Below are positions 36,137 to 46,550 of a stretch of 64,000 nucleotides of DNA, piece after piece. Every line of letters begins with the position of its first letter. Positions within the stretch are counted from its first letter, which is position 1. The translations under genes and the position numbers were made by a program. The stretch lies in assembly GCA_963746255.1 (NCBI GenBank), contig CAVVAJ010000001.1, positions 62,001 through 126,000 on the forward strand, written 5' to 3'. The notes under the pieces were generated by a model that saw only the letters and a list, made by a program, of their open reading frames with translations, was not told the DNA's origin and made no database searches. The stretch comes from DAOVXM01 sp963746255 (GTDB lineage Bacteria > Chloroflexota > Anaerolineae > Anaerolineales > UBA4823).

Positions 36137-36859
36137 TTATTTGACCCTGGCGAACAGGATAGGGGTTTTATCAGCAGTCAGTTTGGCATTGATGATAATA
36201 TCGGCACCGGCGGGGATCTCTACATCACTCAAGGACATGCTGGGCAGCGGGGTGCCATCTGCTAATGTGACAGCAATGTTATATGTACCGCCACGCAAGG
36301 AAGTTTGAACCTTGTCGCCAAACTCGAAGCCGGGGATTGCTAAACCGCCATTGATATATACATTGACGGGCAGGGCTTTGTTGAGACCCAACCTGCGGCC
36401 ATCGATGCTGTGGCGAACGGTGACATCAAAAGTGCCGTCACTGGGCATTACGGGTTCGGAGGCAACACCATTCACCTTCAAGTAAGGGGTATTCATGTTA
36501 TTCAAACGGGCTTTGATCGTAACATCCATACCAGCAGGAATATTGACCGGGCCAACCGTCATGCTGGGTAAGGGGGTGCCGTCGGTCAGGAATACGCTGA
36601 TCGTGTACCAGCCAGCGGCCAGAGAGGTTTCTACTTTTTCGCCGAATCGGAAGTCGGGGATTGTCAGACTGCCGTTGACATAAACGTCGACGGGCAGATC
36701 GCGGTCAAGGCCCAGCTCGTTGCCGTTGATCAGGTGGCTGACTTCCAAATTGAAGTTGTTGCTTGCGGAAGCGGGTTGGGCACTGAAGGCTGTTACGAAT
36801 AAGAGCGCAGCCATAATGCCGATGATGGTCCAATTTTTGAGGGAGAGAAGCTTATTCAT
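36137..36859 (-). CDS. secreted protein with two DUF4397-like domains
   Basis: Product of 240 residues, AAAGGA upstream. Signal peptide (IIGIMAALLFVTAFSAQPAS cut near SASN), then two clear tandem repeats: VSHLINGNELGLDRDLPVDV with TDGTPLPSMTVGPVNIPAGM, and VRHSIDGRRLGLNKALPVNV with ADGTPLPSMSLSDVEIPAGA. Each carries the VDVYVNG-type strand of DUF4397 beta-sandwich domains. Exported; likely surface or cell-wall associated. Single-gene unit ended by the hairpin at 36063. No enzyme motif seen. Confidence 0.75.
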   Translation of the reverse strand: MNKLLSLKNWTIIGIMAALLFVTAFSAQPASASNNFNLEVSHLINGNELGLDRDLPVDVYVNGSLTIPDFRFGEKVETSLAAGWYTISVFLTDGTPLPSMTVGPVNIPAGMDVTIKARLNNMNTPYLKVNGVASEPVMPSDGTFDVTVRHSIDGRRLGLNKALPVNVYINGGLAIPGFEFGDKVQTSLRGGTYNIAVTLADGTPLPSMSLSDVEIPAGADIIINAKLTADKTPILFARVK

Positions 36860-37256
36860 TTTTTGTCCTTTTGTTGAACGAATTTTGATTTGGGAAGATC
36901 TTGATTGTCTTCAATCGTTCTATCTGGACAAAGTTTACCCAACAACCAAGATATTGTCAAGGGTTTGTACAGGTATTGCACATTAGTATTTCGTGAGTAA
37001 GGTTCAGCCGTTTTCTAAAATTCGGCTTTCCAACGTATCGAACAAAGCCACCATCTATTATTGGTGTTTTGGGGAAGACTTGGATGTGACGGAGTTCGCC
37101 ATCTTGGTCAGTCAGGCTGCGCAGATCCAGGTATAGGGCAGTAGATAGAAACCAACAATAAAAACATGCCCAGATTTGGAAACTAGGTTTAGCCTTAAAT
37201 CCAGATCGCAAATTTTAATTGGCCCCCTGAATTGTTTGAACTTAGAATCTTTCTGG
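36860..37256. other. intergenic region
   Basis: About 400 nt between convergent-free minus-strand genes. A minus-strand frame (36957-37211) with DLRSLTDQDGELRHIQVFPK looks protein-like but has no start, family or context; not called. Confidence 0.3.
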
Positions 37257-38481
37257 TCACTCCATGAACGGATCAATTTTTTCTTTGATTGCTCGAATAA
37301 CGATGGGATCATCATTCCAGGCACCCAGATCAATAATAGGAAACCCTTCTGGATACGTTGCATCATAAACCAGCTCAGGAATATCGTATTGACTATGGAT
37401 AGCATCAGCGCTAATAGCTGCTGAAAAGAAGAGCAGTTTTTCAATTCCATTATCGAGAAATTCTTCAACTTTGGCTGCTGGTTTTGGTTCTTTGAAGGAC
37501 ATCCAAGCTAGGCTAAGATTTGTCAGGCTGGTAACCATCGGCCGCAAAAATATCCAGCACATCGTAGCGGAAACCCAGTTCATGTTCCGTTTCTGTAGGC
37601 CACTCAACATCCCATTCATCTGGTTGGCCATGACCCACAAGCAAAACCCCCACGTTGGATTTATCGGTATCACCAATATTGGCGTTGGCTCTCTCAATAA
37701 ACATGCTTTTCAGAGTCTCAGAGTCATATAAAGGGCCAGTGTATGCAACTGGAATGCCAAAGGTTTCCTCAATATTTAATGCCTCAATCTGGTGCTCTCC
37801 CTCGGCAGTGTGATTTGATATTGTAAGAAAAACCTCGCTGACAATGATCTTGCTGGCTCCCTCATTGAGCGCTTGTATAGCCGCAGCATCTGGTCGGGGA
37901 TTATCATCTAAAAAGGAGAGATAGAATTTCGTCGTGGTGTCTCCCTCGGCCCGATATGCTTCTTCTAGGCTGGCGATCATCCGATAATGCATTGCGCGGT
38001 GATTGCTGGTACCAACCTCCAGGTATTTATTCCTCAGTTCATTGAAGAAGAAAGGTCGCGCCAACATGGGGATAAAGGCAATACCTTGTTCATCAAATTC
38101 ATTGAATTGATTGATCCAACCGATAGGGTTATAGGTCACAGGTTCACCATGAGTAAAGTACACGACCGCAGTATGACCCAACCCCGGATCACCTGGAACT
38201 CGGGTCAATTCAGGCACAGGTCGTGGATCATCTCTTGCCAGAATGATCTTTGTCATCGCAAAGTTACCGATGAGAAACAAACTCAAAGATAGAAGAACCG
38301 CGATCAATAGTGATTTTCCTCTAAACCCAACTACCAAAACAACAATTAATACGAAGAGCACCACACAAGTGGCAAAAAGATAAATGCTCATTTGAAGCGG
38401 ATGAACGGATAAATACTGGACAAATAGACCCCCAAGTGAGCCCGCTAAAAATCCAACAGCCAACCATTTTAAATATTTCAT
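37257..38481 (-). CDS. membrane-anchored chelatase-like protein, frameshifted
   Basis: Three to four N-terminal membrane helices (residues 5-90) precede a soluble domain with class II chelatase traits (CbiX/ferrochelatase fold): VVYFTHGEPVTYNPIGW, IIVSEVFLTISNHTAEGEH and VGVLLVGHGQPDEW. The frame stops at 37513; dropping one A of an AAA run near 37525 continues as NLSLAWMSFKEPKPAA and SQYDIPELVYDATYPEGF to the stop at 37257, about 408 residues in all. It would insert or carry metal near the membrane. It ends the operon below, 57 nt after the permease gene. Confidence 0.6.
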
Positions 38482-38537
38482 ATGTTCAGATCCTTAACCA
38501 ATATTATGTAGAACCGTAGCATGATTACTTAGAATCT

Positions 38538-41123
38538 TTATTCATAATGCAAGGCTTCCAGAATGCGCGTCCGGGCAGCTCGAAGAGCTGGTGAAATCGC
38601 AGCGAGCTGGGAAACGATCAGTGCCATTACCAGACTGACGGCAACACCATCGGAAGGAATAGTAAAGGTCAGCCTATAGCCCGACATGGTCGTCATACCA
38701 ATAAAGAGGATGCGAGCCAAAATAACACCGGTAGCGATCCCCAAAACACCGCCGATCACCCCCATTAAGCCCGATTCCGCCAGAACCATGCGGACAATTT
38801 GACCTCGTGAGGTACCAATAGCACGCAGCATACCAATCTCCTGGGTGCGTTCAATAACACTCATCGTCAGGGTATTGATAACACCTAACGATCCCACCAC
38901 AATTGAAATCAAAGCCATGACATCGAACATACGAAAAGCCTGATCCATCAAACTTAAGGCTTGATTGCGAATGGTTGTATTTGACTCCAATGTGAGATGA
39001 TAGCGATCCCCATACAAAGTTTCGATATCATTCTGTACTTGTGAAATTGTCGCCCCGGGTTGAATCTTAACCAGCAGGGTACTGGCGTCATCAATCCGAA
39101 AATGCCGCCACATGGTATTCCAATCACCCTGGACTACCAAGCCCTGATTATAGAAATCCACCACAACCCCAGCAATTGTGAAATCGGCTAGACCACGGCG
39201 AGTTTTCAGTCTGATCGATTGGCCCGGTGAAAGATCATATTTCTCAGCCAACACACTGGAGATAAAAACCGTATGTTCATCTTTAAGTTGCTCCATGGCC
39301 CGTTGAGGGTCTACCTGCTCCCCACTGAAGATAAAACTGGTCACACGGGAGTATTGTTCAATATCAACCGCCATAAATTGTAATTTTTCGCGTTCATCGT
39401 CCGGCGTTTGCCAATCAACCTCGAAATAACGCAGCGGGCTCACAGCATAGACACCATCAAACACGCGGATGCGCCTCTCGATATCGCTACGCAAGCGGAT
39501 CGAAGATGTAACGTAGATATCGCCCCCCAAAAAGGCGCTGATCCAGGTTTGTAAGTCGGAAGAAAAGGAAGCTGTCATGCCACGCACCATGATGATCATA
39601 GCGACCCCCACCATCAGCGCAGCAACTGTCAACGTGGTACGCAGCTTTGAGCGCTGCACATTGCGACTGCCCAAAGCACCGCTGGACCCGTAAACCCGCT
39701 TGAGAATTGGGCGGGCAATCCGCTCCCAAATTCCCACTGTCACTGGAATCATTAGCGTTACACCGGTAAACAGTCCAAAAACCGTCATACTACCCAATCG
39801 AAATTGAACATCATACGGAAACGGGTTAATCAATAATAGGATCAAGGAAGCTGCTAACAAAATCAATCCTACTGTCCAACCAAACCGGATGAACCAACCT
39901 TCTTTAGATTTTCCGCGCACCCGCAGCGCCTCGATAGCCGAGATTCGTCCCGCCTGCCAAGCTGGGATACCCGCGGCTAAGAACGTCACCCCCACGCCGA
40001 TCAACATACTAAAGATGATATCATCAGCCGAAACCCGCACATTGCCCAGGTTTTGGTTTAAAAATATTTCCATGAAACGCGTTAACCCTTGCGCCATCAG
40101 GATGCCTAATCCAACCCCCAGCCCCGAACCGACTACACCTAGCAAAGTGGCTTCAATAAATACCTGCCCCGTGACTTGTTGCCGGGACATGCCAATGGTG
40201 CGCAGCAAACCGAATTCGCGCGTGCGTTCAATTACTGTCATCGCAAAGGCATTGTAGATCAGGAAAGCACCAACAAATAGCGCAATTCCACTCATAAAAT
40301 TGAGGCCTATCTGGTAATTTTGCAGCATTTGTGTCATGCGTTCTCCCTGACCGGAGGGATAGGTCACTGAGTAGTCTTCCCCCAAACTATTCTGGAACGC
40401 TAAACGCAGTGCTGCAAGCTCATCGGTGTCGGGATTAAGGGCAGCAGGCACAATATCAATCTGATCAATCTCGTCCCCTCGATCAAAGATTTGTTGTGCA
40501 AGTTCGAATGGGATGACCCCAAAAGAGCCATTATTGGTTTGACCGGGGCCTTCCCTCGCAATCAATCCGACCACCTTGAGTTTTTCAACACCATTGGGGG
40601 TCAGGAAACCAATACGGTCACCAACACTGATTTTTTCATCTTCCGCCAAATTCTCAACTAACACGATTTCTCGGATGGAAAGATCATCCGAAAGGAAGCT
40701 GCCAGCCGTTAAGTTGTAATCACGTGTTTGGGTTTCTAAAGAGGGGATAATACCGTGTAGAACAATTCCACCTCCGCTGGTGCCAAAGAAACTCATCTCA
40801 ATCCCTCCGGATGGCTGGCTGTCAGCCAGATCCGTTTGGGCAATCACATACGGGTTGGCGACCATCACGCCAGGTACTTTTTGCACCTTCGATAAAACCT
40901 GATCAGAGAGGCCACCTTCATCCAAGCTGGAAGATGTGATGGTTAATTTCGCCCGGCCAGAGGTGCTCTCGAATAGTTCCACAATGGATATCAGGGCAGT
41001 TTGATTGGTTGCCCGGATGGAGAGTAATCCGGCTACGCCCAGAATGATGCCAAAGGCACTCAGGATGAAGCGTGTTGAGCGGGCCCGTATTGAACGAAAA
41101 GTAAGTAACCGAGTTAAACGCAT
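38538..41123 (-). CDS. ABC transporter permease, FtsX/MacB type, two-unit
   Basis: Product of 861 residues. Two tandem FtsX units: helix 1 at 10-33, an extracytoplasmic MacB_PCD domain to about 240, three helices at 270-400, then a second set with its own periplasmic domain (about 515-720) and three helices to the end. Conserved turns ERTREFGLLRTIGMSRQQV and ERTQEIGMLRAIGTSRGQIV mark both FtsX cores. Such permeases work as mechanotransmitters or exporters of lipids, lipoproteins or peptides. Overlaps the ATPase gene (TGA-G-ATG), so co-translated. Confidence 0.9.
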   Translation of the reverse strand: MRLTRLLTFRSIRARSTRFILSAFGIILGVAGLLSIRATNQTALISIVELFESTSGRAKLTITSSSLDEGGLSDQVLSKVQKVPGVMVANPYVIAQTDLADSQPSGGIEMSFFGTSGGGIVLHGIIPSLETQTRDYNLTAGSFLSDDLSIREIVLVENLAEDEKISVGDRIGFLTPNGVEKLKVVGLIAREGPGQTNNGSFGVIPFELAQQIFDRGDEIDQIDIVPAALNPDTDELAALRLAFQNSLGEDYSVTYPSGQGERMTQMLQNYQIGLNFMSGIALFVGAFLIYNAFAMTVIERTREFGLLRTIGMSRQQVTGQVFIEATLLGVVGSGLGVGLGILMAQGLTRFMEIFLNQNLGNVRVSADDIIFSMLIGVGVTFLAAGIPAWQAGRISAIEALRVRGKSKEGWFIRFGWTVGLILLAASLILLLINPFPYDVQFRLGSMTVFGLFTGVTLMIPVTVGIWERIARPILKRVYGSSGALGSRNVQRSKLRTTLTVAALMVGVAMIIMVRGMTASFSSDLQTWISAFLGGDIYVTSSIRLRSDIERRIRVFDGVYAVSPLRYFEVDWQTPDDEREKLQFMAVDIEQYSRVTSFIFSGEQVDPQRAMEQLKDEHTVFISSVLAEKYDLSPGQSIRLKTRRGLADFTIAGVVVDFYNQGLVVQGDWNTMWRHFRIDDASTLLVKIQPGATISQVQNDIETLYGDRYHLTLESNTTIRNQALSLMDQAFRMFDVMALISIVVGSLGVINTLTMSVIERTQEIGMLRAIGTSRGQIVRMVLAESGLMGVIGGVLGIATGVILARILFIGMTTMSGYRLTFTIPSDGVAVSLVMALIVSQLAAISPALRAARTRILEALHYE

Positions 41124-41124
41124 C

Positions 41125-41874
41125 TCAGGTTTCTAATTTTTCCATGGTGGCCATAATGCCGCGCAGCCTTTCGGTGAAAGGCATCTCGGGGTCGGGTTCG
41201 AATTCGTGTACGATATCTCCATCGCGTAAAAATATCACCCGGTCTGCATATGCAGTTGCCTTGGGATCGTGCGAAACAACGATCACCGTTTGGCCTAAAT
41301 CATCACAAGAACGGCGCAACAAATCCATAATGGCGGTACCCGTCTTCGTATCCAGGTTACCGGTGGGCTCATCCGCCAGCAAAATAGCCGGTTGCGTGAT
41401 CAGGGCACGAGCAATGGCAACGCGTTGCTGCTCACCGCCTGAGAGTTGATCGGGCTTATGGGAGCGGCGCTCTACTAGACCAACGAGTTCTAAGAGATTG
41501 GTCAGTTGTTCTTCATATTTACGAGGATCCTGACCATCAATAATCACTGGCAAAAGGATATTTTCCTCAGCAGAGAGCGTAGGCAAAAGATTGAAAAATT
41601 GAAAGACAAATCCAACGTTGTGGCGGCGCACCAGCGTAGCTTGACGTTCAGATAATTCTGCCAGGGGTTCGCCGGCTAAGATAACATTACCGTCCGTAGG
41701 TGAATCCAGGCCACCTAATAAATGTAATAGGGTTGATTTTCCACTCCCCGATGGCCCCATGATGGCAACAAACTCTCCCTTTGCAACCTGGAAATTGACC
41801 CCAATTAGCGCGCTAACGTGATGCTCCCCCAATTGATACTCTTTCCGCAGTTTAAGCGCTTCTAAAACATTCAT
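41125..41874 (-). CDS. ABC transporter ATP-binding protein, LolD/MacB type
   Basis: Product of 249 residues with Walker A GPSGSGKSTLLHLLGG, Q-loop FVFQFFNLLPTLSAEEN, signature LSGGEQQRVAIARAL, Walker B ILLADEPTGNLD and H-loop VVSHDP. This is the LolD/MacB/FtsE-like subfamily that pairs with FtsX-type permeases, consistent with the gene one base downstream. It powers the permease from the cytoplasm. It starts one base after the stop of the dikinase-like gene. Confidence 0.92.
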   Translation of the reverse strand: MNVLEALKLRKEYQLGEHHVSALIGVNFQVAKGEFVAIMGPSGSGKSTLLHLLGGLDSPTDGNVILAGEPLAELSERQATLVRRHNVGFVFQFFNLLPTLSAEENILLPVIIDGQDPRKYEEQLTNLLELVGLVERRSHKPDQLSGGEQQRVAIARALITQPAILLADEPTGNLDTKTGTAIMDLLRRSCDDLGQTVIVVSHDPKATAYADRVIFLRDGDIVHEFEPDPEMPFTERLRGIMATMEKLET

Positions 41875-41875
41875 A

Positions 41876-44230
41876 TTATTGCTCCTGGGATTCTACGTGC
41901 TCATGAATCAACACTTCACCCTTATGCCCATTAACTGTAACGATTGTATTATCTTGCAAACGGGTGGCCCCTGGCACCGAAACAACTGCAGGGATATTAT
42001 ATTCTCGGGCGATTATCGAACTATGAGAAAGCATTCCGCCTGACTCTGCAACCACCGCACCTGCCCGGGCGAATAGGGGTGTCCATCCTACTTCGGAGTA
42101 GGGGATAACAAGCACATCACCCTTTCGAACCTTATTGAAATCACGGATACCACGCACCACAGTAATTTTTCCAGTGTAATGCCCAATAGATGTTGGCACC
42201 CCAAGCATCTTCTCCAGAGATGCATCTTCAACCGGTGGTGGTTCATCTCCATAGATCACAGTTGGCAAGCTAATATTGCGGAAACGTTCAATATCTTCTT
42301 TGTGCTGGGTAATCACGCTACGAGTATCCGGGGCAGGTTGTGAACCTTTGACCAACTGTCTTATCTGATCATCTCGCAAATAATAAATGTCGGTTGGATC
42401 ATCGATCAATCCCCGGCGTGTAAAATGCGAGCCCAGTGCCAGGTAATAATAGCGGAACAGCCCATAACCATAAGTATAGGCTGCGCCAATGCGCTCGCGC
42501 AACAAATGAAATTCGCGAGCACGCTGATAAAAAAGCATGAATCTCCATCGGGAAATCCCGGTCAAGTTTAGATCTGCTAAACGGATTTTCGTACTTAAAT
42601 CTTCAGATGATGGCGTGAAATTTACGATCAAATCCAGAACCATATCCGGTGTTTCCCGCCAGGGAACGGTAGAAAAATCATTGCCATTATCGCTCAAATG
42701 GCCAAATTTGTTTAGAAAATTGCGAACTTGTTCCTGGAATTCAGCAATACTCCGTAATTCGATAAACGCTGGGTAAGAGCAAGTCCGGATTGCATCCTGA
42801 GTGGCCGGTTCAATCAGGAGAAATTGTTCATGCAGGCGATGCAGATGAAACGTGGGATCATATTCCAGAAGCTCCGTAACATCTGCCATTAAATCGAATT
42901 TGGAGAATTCCACGCCCTGGTTGGCCAACTGCCGTTTAAGAACCTGATTGTACATCGCCATCAAGAGCGGTCCAACGATATTGTAATATGCAGCCTCCTG
43001 GACAGCCTCAAAAAGACGCTCAATTTCCCTGAGCAACTCATCTTCCGGCAAGTTTTTAGCATTTTGATAATCGAATTCAAGAAAGCTCTGTTCAATTTGA
43101 GGCAGGGCTTTCCACATTTGTTTGGAAAAACGCCACTTTTCAAAAAAGAAGTTCGACATACGTGGCAAACGAAAAAATGTTTTCGGTGTGGGCTTCATCG
43201 ATGGTTTCTTGACATTATCAGGGAAAAGCCCCATTAACGTTTCTACTGAGTCCGCTGGAAATCCGACCTCTTCAAAGATCTGCCCCAGGGTCCCCATATT
43301 GAAATAAACGCGATAATAAAATGCCCTGGCCAAATCTTCCGGCTGCACCCTGGTATTTCCCAACATTTCGGTCAATAACCGCACCCACATGGAGCAAACC
43401 AGCGGAATATTTATCGAACCGATTAATGGCTTGATCAGGCCCGGAACCATCTCTTTGGAGATATGATTTGAGTAAATATTATGTTGATTAAGAGTAGTAA
43501 TCTCGCGCACCTGCAGCCAATAAATCTGATGGCCATCATAAACCCACTCCAAATCAACGTGTGATTTTAGTTTCCGGGAAATCAGGCGGGTTTCGGTAAC
43601 AATCTGGTCAATTACACTCAACGGAATTTGATTTTCCCTGGGCTGCAAAATCCAGTTTTCCCACTTGTTGATCCAGCGCATGGGATTGACCCCCGATTGC
43701 ACAAGCGCCTCCCCCGACCCTTCCACTGCTTCTACGACGACCTCATCAGCACCTGTAACCGGATTACGACTCAAGGATACACCCGCAAAGACAGGCCGAA
43801 CCATATCCTGGATGATCACTCCCATAGAAAGATCATCTGAAGCGATACCATGTTTTTCGAGATACGAAATAACTCGATCTGACTGTGCTGTCCCCCAAAT
43901 CGACCAGATGGCCTGAAAGACTTCATTCACTCCCTGGACATCTAAAACTGACTTAAATTGTCCTGCAAAGGAACGATCCATACTATCCTCGATATTGGCC
44001 GATGAACGGATCGCATAAGTAGTATCCGGGTTCAAAAATTGAGAAAGTTCGAGACTCAATTCTTCGACTAATTCCGTGTCATCCTGTAAATAGCGCCGAT
44101 AAGCATTCCAAGAGACTACATAAGTTTTAGGAATACGCATCCCCATCTTGGATAGGCGGCGCAAGTTGTGCGCTTTATTACCGATATCAGCAGGCGTTTT
44201 TCGACTTTCTAAATCAACCAAGTATCTCAT
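41876..44230 (-). CDS. PEP/pyruvate-dikinase-like phosphotransferase
   Basis: About 784 residues from ATG 44230 (a TTG at 44248 is also possible). N-terminal ATP-grasp PPDK_N domain: NKAHNLRRLSKMGMRIPKTY, RSSANIEDSMDRSFAGQF, PVFAGVSLSRNPVTGADEVV and HVDLEWVYDG. A helical middle (about 330-650) is not like PEP synthase. The C-terminal swivelling domain carries GGMLSHSSIIAREYNIPAVV, its His (near residue 736) being the phospho-carrier. No PEP-binding TIM barrel. This three-part plan and length match rifampicin phosphotransferase-type enzymes, which move the beta-phosphate of ATP to a small molecule. Substrate here unknown. Confidence 0.85.
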   Translation of the reverse strand: MRYLVDLESRKTPADIGNKAHNLRRLSKMGMRIPKTYVVSWNAYRRYLQDDTELVEELSLELSQFLNPDTTYAIRSSANIEDSMDRSFAGQFKSVLDVQGVNEVFQAIWSIWGTAQSDRVISYLEKHGIASDDLSMGVIIQDMVRPVFAGVSLSRNPVTGADEVVVEAVEGSGEALVQSGVNPMRWINKWENWILQPRENQIPLSVIDQIVTETRLISRKLKSHVDLEWVYDGHQIYWLQVREITTLNQHNIYSNHISKEMVPGLIKPLIGSINIPLVCSMWVRLLTEMLGNTRVQPEDLARAFYYRVYFNMGTLGQIFEEVGFPADSVETLMGLFPDNVKKPSMKPTPKTFFRLPRMSNFFFEKWRFSKQMWKALPQIEQSFLEFDYQNAKNLPEDELLREIERLFEAVQEAAYYNIVGPLLMAMYNQVLKRQLANQGVEFSKFDLMADVTELLEYDPTFHLHRLHEQFLLIEPATQDAIRTCSYPAFIELRSIAEFQEQVRNFLNKFGHLSDNGNDFSTVPWRETPDMVLDLIVNFTPSSEDLSTKIRLADLNLTGISRWRFMLFYQRAREFHLLRERIGAAYTYGYGLFRYYYLALGSHFTRRGLIDDPTDIYYLRDDQIRQLVKGSQPAPDTRSVITQHKEDIERFRNISLPTVIYGDEPPPVEDASLEKMLGVPTSIGHYTGKITVVRGIRDFNKVRKGDVLVIPYSEVGWTPLFARAGAVVAESGGMLSHSSIIAREYNIPAVVSVPGATRLQDNTIVTVNGHKGEVLIHEHVESQEQ

Positions 44231-44250
44231 CGGATTTATTGTCAACAAAC

Positions 44251-44974
44251 TTATTTGATTTCTACCCGGAAAAATTTTGCAATCTTGATCATGCCGCGCC
44301 CCATTGGGTTAGATTTTAGAGAACCCATGCCAAATTCCAGATATTTCCCTTCTTGCTCATATTTTTGCGCCATTCTGATTTCTGGAATTATCGCCAGGAC
44401 AAAGAATATATTCAGTGCCAGGGCATATAAGATATAAGTCCAATCTCCACCAGACCGCCACCAGAACCAGGGGATCAGCAACCAGATCCATGACACACTG
44501 GCAACAATCATATTCCGAAAAAATACCATCCCCAACAGCAACCCTGCGATCGGGCAAACCAATACGGCCAGCCAATCAATGGCCAGCAAGCCGCCCATAA
44601 TGGCAGAGAATCCTGAACCACCATGAAATCGATAGTAAATCGGCCAGACATGCCCAATCAATCCTCCAACAGCAGCAAGCAGCGCATACGCTGGCTGCTG
44701 TGGAAAGAGCAACTTCAGCAATAGAGTTGGCAAGAAAACTTTAAGGATATCCAAAACCCCGACAGTCATACCAGCTTTAGGTCCCAAAACCGAGCTAACG
44801 GAATTTCCACCGATCGATAAAACTTTGTAACTTTCTTCCGTTCCATCAATAGAAATTTCAAAGTCAGTTACATCTTTGTCACGGGTCCACCAACGAGTAA
44901 CCAAACGCGCAAAAAGAAATGGAACCAAGCAGATAAGAAATGAACAATATTAAAATAATAAACCCGATATCCAT
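44251..44974 (-). CDS. PlsY-like glycerol-3-phosphate acyltransferase, frameshifted near start
   Basis: Main frame gives 225 residues. Upstream, ATG 44974 opens GFIILILFISYLLGS, the first PlsY helix, which joins the main frame after a one-base shift near 44925 (GSI/PFLFARL). Core blocks: SIGGNSVSSVLGPKAGM, GVLDILKVFLPTLLLKLL, GLIGHVWPIYYRFHGGSGFS. These correspond to PlsY motifs 1-3, though SIGGNSVSSV replaces the usual GSGNxGxxN, so it is a divergent paralogue. PlsY puts the first acyl chain on glycerol-3-phosphate from acyl-phosphate. First gene of the operon; 3 bp from the next. Confidence 0.75.
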
Positions 44975-45720
44975 ATGCGTCTCCAAATTCTAAAGCATTG
45001 TAATCTCGCTGGGGTTATTTTTTGAGTGACTTATCTGATAAGTTGTTTAGCTTTACGGAAAGCTTTCATATTTCATCAATTTTGGGTGATTAAATCTTAT
45101 TATTTATATTTAGTGTGGATGGATCGCACGTCTATTTCGTTATATTCCTATCGATTATGGGGAAATGTCCAGCAGATCGTTTCATCAATAATATGGTTAT
45201 CAACCCGTTGGACCGCCTGCAGCAAAAACCAAAAAAAACAAACAATAATTGCAATTACCTCAAGCGGTACAATGCTACAGGTATGGCCATCTTCGACATT
45301 GATATGCACTAGCTTGGCCTTGCGTGCGCTCATTTTACCAGATGTATCTCAGCCTACTTATGGCGTCAATTCTTATTTCCCTATAGCAATAATTTTTTGT
45401 CAGATGTGGGTATTATTTCGTTGGTCGTTGTACCCAGATTAAATGACGCCCCGCTCAAAACAACCATGCTATGCGTAGCGCTGTTTGGTTTAATCAGGTA
45501 TACTAAATACGAGCTAACCCTGCAACCATAAAAGCTTCTCATCGTGGTAGAAATGATTTGGGGATCACTCTAGAAGATTTCCGCAATGCTATCGGCTTTA
45601 TTGTTGGAACGTTGCTACATCCATAAAATAAGTAGTAACCATCTATAACCTGCAGCGAGCACAAATGCTCAGGCTAATTATGCGAATGACCAGGTCATTA
45701 GCGTAAAAGGAGATAATGAA
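44975..45720. other. intergenic region between divergent operons
   Basis: About 745 nt separating the minus-strand operon from the heliorhodopsin gene. A 138-codon plus-strand frame (45026-45442) has no domain or ribosome site. A short LEDFRNAIGFIVGTLLHP segment at 45569-45625 ends in TAA and may be a gene tail. Promoters in both directions must lie here but none was clear. Confidence 0.4.
45673..45702 (+). promoter_or_regulatory. operator-like palindrome before heliorhodopsin
   Basis: Perfect inverted repeat AATGACC-A-GGTCATT (45685-45699), with a wider GCTAAT (45673) to ATTAGC (45697) symmetry. It ends 21 nt before the start codon, between the likely promoter and the AAAGGAG site. Position suits a repressor site. 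Confidence 0.5.
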
Positions 45721-46527
45721 ATGACAGTCGAAGGTGCCACAAAAGTCAGTTCAACAAGCGAAATGGATCGCAATTACAGGGGGCTGCGGCGCTTCAATCT
45801 CATCATGGGATTCCTGCACCTAATCCAGGGTGTTTTCATGATCCTGGTCAGCAATGACACCACATACCCCATCTTTACCAATTACCTGAACTTCGATCCT
45901 GCCACCCGCTCGTTGATACCGAACTCACAACTATTCTATGAACTACCTTTTGGCCCGGCGGTGGCGATGTTCTTGCTCATCTCCGCCGTGGCACACTTCT
46001 ATCTGGCAACTATTGGCTATGGTCGCTATGTGGAAAACTTGAAGAAAGGCATGAATCCAGTCCGCTTTTATGAATATGCTCTCAGCTCTTCGCTGATGAT
46101 TGTGCTGATTGGCATGCTGATTGGGCTTTGGGATCTGGGAGCCATCATCCTGATCTTCACGCTCAATGCCACGATGAATCTATTTGGCATTATGATGGAG
46201 TTGCATAACCAACACACCCAAAAGGTAAACTGGACAGCATTCATTTACGGCTGTATTGCCGGGTTCGTCCCGTGGGTGGTCATCATGCTGTACTTTGTGG
46301 GTGCGGTTAACTCCGGCGATGCCAAGCCACCAGATTTTGTGTACGCCATTGTTCCGACACTGTTTGTTTTCTTCAACATTTTCGCGATCAACATGGTTTT
46401 GCAATACAAAAAAGTGGGCCCTTGGAAGGATTACCTGTTTGGCGAACGTGTCTACATTATTCTGAGCCTTTCAGCCAAATCCGTTCTGTGTTGGCTGATC
46501 TGGACTGGTACGCTCGCACCAGTCTAA
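45721..46527 (+). CDS. heR: heliorhodopsin
   Basis: Product of 268 residues, seven membrane helices, AAAGGAG upstream. The family is unmistakable: YRGLRRFNLIMGFLHLIQG in helix A, RFYEYALSSSLMIVLIGML in helix C with counter-ion Glu118, LNATMNLFGIMMELHNQ in helix D, WTAFIYGCIAGFVPWVVI in helix E, and VYIILSLSAKSVLCW in helix G with the retinal-binding Lys253. Heliorhodopsins sit with the N-terminus inside, unlike type-1 rhodopsins, and have slow photocycles; proposed roles are light sensing or enzyme regulation. No retinal-synthesis gene is in the window. Followed by a terminator. Confidence 0.97.
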   Translation: MTVEGATKVSSTSEMDRNYRGLRRFNLIMGFLHLIQGVFMILVSNDTTYPIFTNYLNFDPATRSLIPNSQLFYELPFGPAVAMFLLISAVAHFYLATIGYGRYVENLKKGMNPVRFYEYALSSSLMIVLIGMLIGLWDLGAIILIFTLNATMNLFGIMMELHNQHTQKVNWTAFIYGCIAGFVPWVVIMLYFVGAVNSGDAKPPDFVYAIVPTLFVFFNIFAINMVLQYKKVGPWKDYLFGERVYIILSLSAKSVLCWLIWTGTLAPV

Positions 46528-46550
46528 GGCAAGAAGCAGTCAAACGTGGA

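Noticed and set aside
45026..45442. 138-codon plus-strand frame before heliorhodopsin
   Set aside because: No ribosome site, aromatic/Ser-rich low-complexity translation, no family.
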